A DNA stretch of 9,608 bases from assembly GCA_002437735.1 (NCBI GenBank), contig DJRC01000096.1, positions 1 to 9,608 of the forward strand, in the 5' to 3' direction. Source of the stretch: Oscillospiraceae bacterium UBA6370. GTDB lineage: Bacteria; Bacillota; Clostridia; Oscillospirales; Oscillospiraceae. Positions within the stretch are counted from its first letter, which is position 1, and each line of letters opens with the position of its first letter. Below the pieces are notes generated by a model. The model was not told the DNA's origin, searched no databases, and was given only the letters and a program-made list of their open reading frames with translations. The translations under genes and the position numbers were made by a program. Below are positions 1 to 4,942 of the stretch, piece by piece.

Positions 1-162
1 GAGCCGCGGTGTCTGAGCGCGGAAGGAAGTTTCCTGCCGCCGGGGAGCGTGGGCGGCGAACCGCGCACGGTGAACACCGTCGCGGTGACACCACTGACGA
101 TGGCGCGGGCGAATAGGAAAACTTGGCCGGAGTCGCTCACCAAGATCATCCGCATCCCATGA
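1..162 (+). CDS. C-terminal fragment of an unidentified protein (possible)
   Basis: The first reading frame is open from the window edge to a TGA at 160-162, giving 53 residues that end in KTWPESLTKIIRIP. Most codons end in G or C, as in the clear genes of this window, and a perfect hairpin begins three bases after the stop, as expected for a gene end converging with the minus-strand gene that stops at 202. I do not recognise the family and see no domain motif in so short a tail. The other plus frames close earlier (frame 3 at 114-116). A minus-strand frame reading left from an ATG at 147-149 is also open to the edge and cannot be excluded, but it has no good ribosome binding site. Confidence 0.3.
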   Translation, partial: EPRCLSAEGSFLPPGSVGGEPRTVNTVAVTPLTMARANRKTWPESLTKIIRIP

Positions 163-165
163 AGA

Positions 166-195
166 AACGAGAGACGGCGCGTGCCGTCTCTCGTT
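166..195. terminator. Perfect 13-bp hairpin, terminator between converging genes
   Basis: The arms AACGAGAGACGGC (166-178) and GCCGTCTCTCGTT (183-195) are exact reverse complements around a 4-base loop. Read on the minus strand, the stem is followed by TTTCTTC, a fair U-rich tail, so it probably ends the greA and pseudouridine synthase transcript whose last stop is at 202. On the plus strand the tail is poorer (GTTGTCGATTC), but the hairpin sits just after the stop at 160-162 and may serve both directions. Confidence 0.75.
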
Positions 196-201
196 GTCGA
201 T

Positions 202-864
202 TCAGTTCCATGCAAAGCGGTCCCACGGAAAGACGCGCGGCGGCGCAGCCTCAAAGACGAGGGGCGTGTGCGTCTCGGGATGGAAAAAGGCAAGGCGGCA
301 GCTCCACAGCGCCGTCGTACAGCCGCGCTCGCGACTGCCGTATTTGCCGTCGCCGAGCAGCGGATGGCCGCGCGTGGCGAACTGGCAGCGGATCTGGTGA
401 AAGCGTCCCGTGTGCAGCGCGACGCGCACGAGGGCGGCGGGAGAGCCGTTGAGCGCGGCGGTTTGCAGCACGCGATAGTCGAGCAGGGCTTCCTTGACGC
501 CGCGGCGGGGAGAACTAACTGCAAAGGATTTTTGCTTTACAGAATCCCTAAAAAGCAGATCGCGCATCTCACCCGTGTCGGGCGTGGGAATACCGGAGCA
601 AACGGCAAAATACGCCTTTTGCAGGGCTTTTTCCTGCACCTGACGGCTCAGCTCGGCGGCTGCCTTGGGCGTCCGCGCCCAGACCATCACGCCGCCGACG
701 GCACGGTCTAAGCGGTGAATGCAGTAAAGTAAATCTGCTTTACATTTCAACTCCTCGGCAAGCAGGGCCGGCAGCTCGTGCTCGCACTCGACGCCGACCG
801 GCTTGCGGCAGACGAGAAAGCTGCGCTCGGCATGAAGAATGACGGACTCACCCATCGCGCTCAA
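202..864 (-). CDS. RluA-family RNA pseudouridine synthase without S4 domain
   Basis: This 220-residue protein isomerises uridine to pseudouridine in rRNA or tRNA; the exact target base cannot be told from sequence. The family core is visible: the catalytic motif HRLDRAVGG with the nucleophilic Asp at about residue 53, the TGRFHQIR motif in the C-terminal half, and the nearby LLGDGKYG. There is no N-terminal S4 RNA-binding domain, so it is a short member of the family (RluA/TruC-like in size). The longest frame starts at a TTG (862-864) that overlaps the TGA stop of greA, implying translational coupling. An ATG three codons later (853-855) is the alternative start, and neither has a clear ribosome binding site. 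It follows greA directly and ends at the hairpin at 166-195. A second RluA-family paralogue lies at 3962-4846. Confidence 0.88.
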   Translation of the reverse strand: MSAMGESVILHAERSFLVCRKPVGVECEHELPALLAEELKCKADLLYCIHRLDRAVGGVMVWARTPKAAAELSRQVQEKALQKAYFAVCSGIPTPDTGEMRDLLFRDSVKQKSFAVSSPRRGVKEALLDYRVLQTAALNGSPAALVRVALHTGRFHQIRCQFATRGHPLLGDGKYGSRERGCTTALWSCRLAFFHPETHTPLVFEAAPPRVFPWDRFAWN

Positions 865-1364
865 AAGCTGCGCAGGGGAGCGCTGCCGTCGTCCGCCTGC
901 TTTTCGATGGAAAGGATCTCGGCGTGGTAGCTGTTCGTGTCGTTGGCGCGGACGGTCACGGTGTCGCCGACCTTTCTGCCGAGGATCGCCTTGCCGACGG
1001 GAGAATCCTTGCTCACGAGACCCTTGAGGGCGTCGCAGCGCACGGTGGTCACGATCTGAAAGACCTTTTCCTTCCCCAGCTCGACCATGCGGACCGTTAC
1101 CTTGTCGTACAGTCCGACCTCATCGGCGGAGGAATGATCCTCGATCACGCGGGCTGAGGCGATCATGCGCTCTAAGTAGCGGATGCGGCTCTTGTTGCGG
1201 TTCTGCTCCTGCTTGGCCGCCTTGTACTCGTAGTTTTCGCTTAGGTCGCCGAAGGCGCGGGTGCGCTTGACCTCCTCGATCAGCTCCGGCATCAGACGGA
1301 GACGGCGGTCGTCCAGCTCCGCCTGCATTTTTTGAATATCCTGCGCGGTCAGCTCGTCGTTCAT
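861..1364 (-). CDS. greA: Transcription elongation factor GreA
   Basis: GreA enters the secondary channel of RNA polymerase and stimulates cleavage of backtracked transcripts, rescuing arrested elongation complexes. The 167-residue product has the expected N-terminal coiled coil (about residues 5-75), with the conserved tip FGDLSENYEYKAAKQEQ. Its acidic residues D40 and E43 match the Mg-coordinating pair of the family. The C-terminal FKBP-like domain carries SPVGKAILGRKVGD. The family is usually about 158 residues; the excess is a short polar C-terminal tail (after about residue 152). The frame is open further upstream, but the ATG at 1362-1364 is preceded at proper distance by AAAGGAAG (1373-1380) and gives the usual N terminus (MNDELTAQD). 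Its stop overlaps the start of the downstream pseudouridine synthase. Confidence 0.95.
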   Translation of the reverse strand: MNDELTAQDIQKMQAELDDRRLRLMPELIEEVKRTRAFGDLSENYEYKAAKQEQNRNKSRIRYLERMIASARVIEDHSSADEVGLYDKVTVRMVELGKEKVFQIVTTVRCDALKGLVSKDSPVGKAILGRKVGDTVTVRANDTNSYHAEILSIEKQADDGSAPLRSF

Positions 1365-1425
1365 GGATAGCGCTTCCTTTCGCTTGCGTTTTTTGCGGTG
1401 CTCACGCATGAAGTTTTCTGCCCCT

Positions 1426-1454
1426 ATTGTAGCGAAAATGCGCGGCGGACGCAA
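1426..1454 (-). promoter_or_regulatory. Candidate sigma-A promoter for greA
   Basis: On the minus strand a good -10 box TACAAT (1426-1431) is separated by exactly 17 bases from TTGCGT (1449-1454), a partial match to the -35 consensus TTGACA. Transcription would start about 55 bases above the greA ATG, in an otherwise non-coding stretch. This is a motif call only. Confidence 0.45.
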
Positions 1455-1481
1455 GGGCTGCTCTGCAATTTTTTGCATAGA

Positions 1482-1535
1482 GAGGATAGAAAACTTCCGG
1501 TTGTAGAATGGTGGAAATTGTGATAAGCTATCCTC
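1482..1535. repeat. Spaced inverted repeat in the greA / nifX-trx divergent region
   Basis: GAGGATAG (1482-1489) and CTATCCTC (1528-1535) are exact 8-base reverse complements, 38 bases apart. The right arm also lies in a near-palindrome GATAAGCTATC (1522-1532). The repeat lies upstream of both divergent genes: about 30 bases before the NifX-thioredoxin start and beyond the candidate greA promoter. It could be an operator pair or the base of a 5' UTR stem on the plus transcript. An 8-base match in such a region could also be chance. I found no convincing -35/-10 pair for the plus-strand gene in this interval. Confidence 0.35.
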
Positions 1536-1564
1536 AAAATCAAAAAGACAAAGGAGTTACTGTT

Positions 1565-2320
1565 ATGAAGATCGCAATGCCGTATCGAGACGGCGTTTTG
1601 CTGGAGCATTTCGGCCGCGCTAAGGAGTTTATCATTTACAACGTTTCGGACCTCGATCCGGTCACGAGCGAGGTCATCGCGCCCGAGGATCTGAGCCACA
1701 CGGCGGTCGCCCGCACGCTCAAGGAGCACGGCGTGGACGTTGTGCTCTGCGGCAGCATTGGCGAGCACGCGCGGCAGGCCGTCGAGGGCGAGCATATGCT
1801 CGTTTTTTCCGGCATCACCGGCGCGACGGACGATGTGCTTGAGCGCTTTTTGCAGGGGAGCCTGGAGGCCGCCGACGGCGATCTTGCCGCAGGGAGCGGC
1901 TGCGGCGGCTGCGGAGGAGGCTGCGCCTCCGGCGGGTGCGCCGGGTGCTCCGGCTGCGGCGGCGGAGCCGAGCGCGAGCCGTATGTGGAAACGCGCACCT
2001 TTACCGACATCGTGACGCTCACGAGCGAGAATTTCCAGACCGAGGTGCTCGACGATCCGGGCCTCATCCTCATCGATTTCTGGGCGGAGTGGTGCCAGCC
2101 CTGCCGGATGCTCGCGCCCGCCTTTGAGGAGCTCAACCGCGAGGAGCCGCAGGTCAAGTTCTGCCGTGTCAACGTCGACGAGCAGGGCGAGCTGGCGCAG
2201 ATGTTCGGCATCGAGTCCATCCCGACGCTCGCCGTTGTGCAGGACCGCCACACGCTCACCGGCTCGGTCGGCCTGCGCAGCAAGGAAGAGATCAAGGCCA
2301 TGCTCGATGGCTGCAAGTGA
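1565..2320 (+). CDS. NifX/NifB-type cofactor domain - Cys/Gly-rich segment - thioredoxin fusion
   Basis: A 251-residue fusion. Residues 1 to about 105 (MKIAMPYRDGVLLEHFGRAK...) match the dinitrogenase Fe-Mo cofactor (NifX/NifB C-terminal, MTH1175-like) fold, known for binding metal clusters and common in anaerobes without nitrogenase. Residues 110-134 are almost only Gly, Cys, Ala and Ser, with six cysteines (113, 116, 120, 125, 128, 131), a probable metal or cluster site. Residues about 145-251 are a thioredoxin domain with DFWAEWCQPC (active cysteines 177 and 180) and the cis-proline loop SIPTL (P220). There is no signal peptide, so it is cytosolic. An upstream in-frame ATG exists at 1508, but the ATG at 1565 has AAGGAG (1551-1556) and begins at the domain edge. 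It is probably co-transcribed with the FTR-like gene 9 bases downstream, a likely electron donor to the thioredoxin part. The physiological substrate is unknown. Confidence 0.9.
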   Translation: MKIAMPYRDGVLLEHFGRAKEFIIYNVSDLDPVTSEVIAPEDLSHTAVARTLKEHGVDVVLCGSIGEHARQAVEGEHMLVFSGITGATDDVLERFLQGSLEAADGDLAAGSGCGGCGGGCASGGCAGCSGCGGGAEREPYVETRTFTDIVTLTSENFQTEVLDDPGLILIDFWAEWCQPCRMLAPAFEELNREEPQVKFCRVNVDEQGELAQMFGIESIPTLAVVQDRHTLTGSVGLRSKEEIKAMLDGCK

Positions 2321-2329
2321 GGGAAGACG

Positions 2330-2527
2330 ATGAAGATTCGCTACAACGAGGATGCGGAGGTCGTCGCGCGTCTGCGCGAGGCGCTGCTGAAGAAGGGACT
2401 TTACTGCCCCTGCCGGCTGCAGAAGATCGAGGATAATGTGTGTATGTGTCGCGAGTTCCGCGAGCAGATCGCCGACCCGGAGTTCGAGGGCTATTGCCAT
2501 TGCCGGCTTTACTATAAAGAAAAATAA
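2330..2527 (+). CDS. Ferredoxin:thioredoxin reductase catalytic-chain-like protein
   Basis: A 65-residue protein with three CxC pairs: CPC (26-28), CMC (38-40) and CHC (56-58). These are the signature of the FTR catalytic (beta) chain, which uses a [4Fe-4S] cluster next to a redox disulfide to pass electrons from ferredoxin to thioredoxin. The chloroplast/cyanobacterial enzyme has about 16 residues between the first two pairs and 8 between the last two. Here the gaps are 9 and 15, although the first-to-last span (27 residues) is the same. Related short FTR-like proteins occur in anaerobic bacteria and archaea. No variable subunit is seen nearby. The start has GAGGGAAG just upstream, and the gene lies 9 bases after a thioredoxin-domain gene, so a matched reductase/thioredoxin pair is the natural reading. 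Reductase activity is inferred. Confidence 0.85.
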   Translation: MKIRYNEDAEVVARLREALLKKGLYCPCRLQKIEDNVCMCREFREQIADPEFEGYCHCRLYYKEK

Positions 2528-2556
2528 GAGATAACACGAAAGCGGGTGTGATCGTC

Positions 2557-3936
2557 ATGCCGCACAGATCGGCTGCGCAGATGTATCGCGCGGCACGCAA
2601 AAGCGACGCGCTGCTGACCGGCGCGCCGCTGCCGACCCTTTTCTATTTTGCCCTGCCCATCATTCTGGGCAACATCTTCCAGCAGCTCTACAGCATTGTG
2701 GACGCCATCGTGGTGGGCAAGTTCCTCGGCGATCTGCCGCTTGCCGGCATCAGCGTCGCCGCGCCCATCGTGGACGTGGCGAACGCCTTGGTCATCGGCG
2801 GCACCATCGGCATCGGCGTGCTGTGCGCGCAGATGTGCGGCGCGGAGGACTGGACGCGGCTGCGATGCATGAACGCGACCGCGCTGCTCGGCGGCGCGGC
2901 GCTGACGCTGGTCATTGCCGCAGTCGGCATCGTCTGCTCGGTGCCGCTCCTGCGCGCGCAGGGCACGGAGGAGGCCGTCTGCCGCGAGGCGGCGGTCTAT
3001 CTACAGCTCGTGTTCGCGGGGCTGATCTGCTGCTTCCTCTACAACTACTACGCCTCCATGCTGCGCTCGTGTGGCAACTCGCGCACGCCATTCGTTATTC
3101 TGCTCGTCTCGTCCACGCTCCACGCGCTGCTCGACGTGCTGTTCGTCGGCGTGTTTGCGTGGGGCATCCGCGGCGTGGCGTGCTCTACGGTGCTGTGCCA
3201 GGCGTTTTCGGCGGCGTGGTGCATCCTGTACGCTGAGCGGCGCTGCCCGCCGCTGACGCTCAAGTGCAGCGAGCTGCGCTTTGAACGTCGGATGGGCGGC
3301 ATGGTGCTCTCCTACGCCTGGGCGGCGGCGCTGCAGCAGGCGGTGGTCTGCATCGGACGTCTGCTGGTGCAGGGTATGCTGACGCCGCTCGGCACGAACA
3401 CGGTGACGGGCTACAATATGTCGCTGCGCATTGAGCAGTTTCTGTTCTGCTTCTCACAGGGCGTCAGCGCGGCGATGGTCGTCTGTCTGTCGCAGAACCT
3501 CGGTCACGGCGACCGGGCGCGCGTGCGGCGCTTCTACCGCGTCAGCGTGTGCGTGGAGGCCGCGCTGATCGCCGTGCTGGGTACGGCGTGCTTTTTGTTC
3601 CCGTCGCAGATCGTCGGCCTTTTCTCGGACAATGGCGAGGTCATTGCCGCGGGCGCGCGCTACACGGGCACGATGGCATACCTGTACCTCTTTGCCTACA
3701 TGGGCGAGGTCATTCAGGGCTTCTTCCGCGGGCTCGGGCGGCTGCGGCTGACGATGGTGGCATCGCTTTTGCAGGTGGTGCTGCGCGTGGTGCTGTCGTA
3801 TTTCCTGATCCCGGTGTGGGGGATGTATGGCATCTGCGTGGCTGTCGCGAGCGGCTGGATGCTGTTGGTGCTCATCGAGGGCAGCTACAGCGTCAAAACG
3901 GCGCGGGCTTTGACTATGAAAAAAAGAGAAGACTGA
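2557..3936 (+). CDS. MATE family efflux transporter
   Basis: An integral membrane antiporter of the multidrug and toxic compound extrusion family, normally driven by Na+ or H+. The product has 459 residues, the usual family length, and about twelve hydrophobic helices. The first conserved block is typical: LFYFALPIILGNIFQQLYSIVDAIVVGKFLG-like sequence at residues about 28-58, containing the family LP...QQLY...D signature. A second repeat half begins near residue 250. Substrate cannot be predicted. The start is uncertain: the ATG at 2557 has GCGGGTG about 8 bases before it, while an in-frame GTG at 2548 would add three residues and an ATG at 2581 would remove eight. It follows the FTR-like gene by 29 bases with no terminator between, so it may share that transcript; a functional tie to the redox genes is not evident. 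It ends at a strong terminator. Confidence 0.92.
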   Translation: MPHRSAAQMYRAARKSDALLTGAPLPTLFYFALPIILGNIFQQLYSIVDAIVVGKFLGDLPLAGISVAAPIVDVANALVIGGTIGIGVLCAQMCGAEDWTRLRCMNATALLGGAALTLVIAAVGIVCSVPLLRAQGTEEAVCREAAVYLQLVFAGLICCFLYNYYASMLRSCGNSRTPFVILLVSSTLHALLDVLFVGVFAWGIRGVACSTVLCQAFSAAWCILYAERRCPPLTLKCSELRFERRMGGMVLSYAWAAALQQAVVCIGRLLVQGMLTPLGTNTVTGYNMSLRIEQFLFCFSQGVSAAMVVCLSQNLGHGDRARVRRFYRVSVCVEAALIAVLGTACFLFPSQIVGLFSDNGEVIAAGARYTGTMAYLYLFAYMGEVIQGFFRGLGRLRLTMVASLLQVVLRVVLSYFLIPVWGMYGICVAVASGWMLLVLIEGSYSVKTARALTMKKRED

Positions 3937-3968
3937 AAATAAGACGGCTCGGTGAGCCGTCTTATTTT
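3936..3968. terminator. Bidirectional 15-bp terminator between converging genes
   Basis: AAAATAAGACGGCTC (3936-3950) and GAGCCGTCTTATTTT (3954-3968) are perfect reverse complements around the 3-base loop GGT. The AT-rich ends supply U-rich tails in both directions. It begins in the MATE stop codon and overlaps the last codons of the minus-strand pseudouridine synthase (stop at 3962-3964), so it serves both genes. Confidence 0.9.
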
Positions 3969-4846
3969 ATCAGCCGTTCCATATCCTCCGGCAGCGGCGC
4001 GGTGAAGTGCAGGGCCGCGTGTGTGAGCGGATGGGTGAACCACAGCGCATACGAGTGCAGTGCGGGGCGGGCGATGAGCGCCCGATCCTCCGTGCCGTAG
4101 AGCCAGTCGCCCGCGAGCGGATGACCGAGAGACGCCATGTGGACGCGGAGCTGGTGCGTGCGTCCGGTCTGGGGCGCGAGACGCAGGAGCGTCAGCTCGC
4201 CGTGGCAGGAGAGCACCTCATACTCCGTGCGGGAGGGGAGTCCGCCGGGCGCGACGCAGCGCTTGACGAGCGAGCCCTCGGCGCGGGCGATGGGGGCGTC
4301 GATGACGCCGCGCGGCGGCGTGACGCAGCCGAGGGCAAGGGCGCGGTATTCGCGCCGCAGCTCCTCGGAGTGCAGCGCGCGGCGCAGCAGCTCGTGGACG
4401 TAACCGGACTTTGCCGCGATGAGCAGGCCCGAGGTGCCCTTGTCCAGCCGGCTGACGAAGTGCGGCACCGTGCCCGCGCCGAGGTAGGCGACCAGCGCTC
4501 CGGCAAGGTTCGGCGCGGCGAGGTCGGTGGACATGGGGTGCATGGCGAGCCCGGCGGGCTTGTTGAGCACCAGCAGGTCCTCGTCCTCGTAGACGATGGC
4601 AAGAGGAATGTCGAGCGGCGCGACGTCCGTTTCACGCGGCGCGCGCTCGGAGAGAACGACGGTCACGGCGTCGCCGGCGCGGACGACGGCGTTTACATGG
4701 ACGCCTGCGCCGTTGAGCAGGATCGCGCCCTCGCGCCACTTGAGCGTTTTGAGCAGCGTGGAGGAAATGCCAAGCTCGCCGCGCAGCAGGTGCTTGAGCG
4801 GACGGCCGTCGAAGGCGGCGGGGACGGTGCATTGCAGGGTGCGCAT
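3962..4846 (-). CDS. RluA-family RNA pseudouridine synthase with S4 domain
   Basis: A 294-residue protein of the RluA/RluC/RluD group that makes pseudouridine in structured RNA, probably 23S rRNA. An S4-like RNA-binding domain covers about residues 12-65 (GRPLKHLLRGELGISSTLLK...). The catalytic domain has LNKPAGLAMHP (95-104), the catalytic motif SRLDKGTSG with Asp135 (Ser replaces the commoner His of HRLD), and TGRTHQLRVHMASLGHPLAGDWLYG-type sequence near the C terminus. The frame stays open for 2 kb upstream, antisense to other genes, but the ATG at 4844-4846 has AGAGGAG nine bases before it and starts a normal-length protein. It is divergent from the glycosyltransferase gene and converges on the MATE gene at a shared terminator. 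The exact target uridine is not predictable. Confidence 0.93.
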   Translation of the reverse strand: MRTLQCTVPAAFDGRPLKHLLRGELGISSTLLKTLKWREGAILLNGAGVHVNAVVRAGDAVTVVLSERAPRETDVAPLDIPLAIVYEDEDLLVLNKPAGLAMHPMSTDLAAPNLAGALVAYLGAGTVPHFVSRLDKGTSGLLIAAKSGYVHELLRRALHSEELRREYRALALGCVTPPRGVIDAPIARAEGSLVKRCVAPGGLPSRTEYEVLSCHGELTLLRLAPQTGRTHQLRVHMASLGHPLAGDWLYGTEDRALIARPALHSYALWFTHPLTHAALHFTAPLPEDMERLIK

Positions 4847-4879
4847 GGCGGTCGGCTCCTCTCTTGAAAATTTACAGAC

Positions 4880-4888
4880 AGTATACCA
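4880..4888 (-). promoter_or_regulatory. Extended -10 promoter for the minus-strand pseudouridine synthase
   Basis: Read on the minus strand this is TGGTATACT, an extended -10 (TGn) with TATACT at 4880-4885. It lies 34 bases above the start codon. The -35 position is weak, as is tolerated with a TGn element. It is the mirror image of the plus-strand promoter at 4904-4912. Confidence 0.55.
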
Positions 4889-4903
4889 TTTCGGCGGGAA
4901 AAA

Positions 4904-4912
4904 TGATATACT
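4904..4912 (+). promoter_or_regulatory. Extended -10 promoter for the glycosyltransferase gene
   Basis: TGATATACT gives a TGn extension plus TATACT (4907-4912). It sits about 30 bases before the GTG start at 4943. The -35 position at standard spacing (4884-4889, TACCAT) is a poor match. No terminator is seen until 7848, so this promoter could drive the whole three-gene stretch to 7773. Confidence 0.55.
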
Positions 4913-4942
4913 AACGGCAGAAATTTTATCGGAGGTGTGCCC

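Larger units (their letters stand above)
4880..4912. repeat. Inverted repeat carrying back-to-back -10 elements
   Basis: AGTATACCATTT (4880-4891) and AAATGATATACT (4901-4912) are reverse complements at 11 of 12 positions, with a 9-base centre CGGCGGGAA. Each arm holds one outward-facing extended -10 box, so the -35 position of each promoter falls on the -10 of the other. Confidence 0.6.

Noticed and set aside
1..149. Minus-strand frame reading off the left edge from an ATG at 147-149
   Set aside because: No proper ribosome binding site, directly downstream of a terminator on the same strand, and the plus frame ending at 162 fits the converging-gene layout better; both are too short to decide firmly.
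725..743. Inverted repeat GTAAAG...CTTTAC inside the first pseudouridine synthase gene
   Set aside because: Only six bases per arm within coding sequence; expected by chance and without a T-run.
1365..1478. Extension of greA to an upstream ATG at 1476-1478
   Set aside because: The extra residues (basic, KKRKRK-like) are foreign to GreA, cover the candidate promoter, and the ATG at 1362-1364 has a good ribosome binding site.
1508..1564. Upstream in-frame ATG that would add 19 residues to the NifX-thioredoxin protein
   Set aside because: No ribosome binding site before it, the added residues precede the natural domain start, and AAGGAG sits eight bases before the ATG at 1565.
1424..2500. Minus-strand frame of 358 codons opposite the NifX-thioredoxin gene
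   Set aside because: Antisense shadow of a gene with unmistakable thioredoxin and NifX-like motifs; no ribosome binding site or family resemblance.
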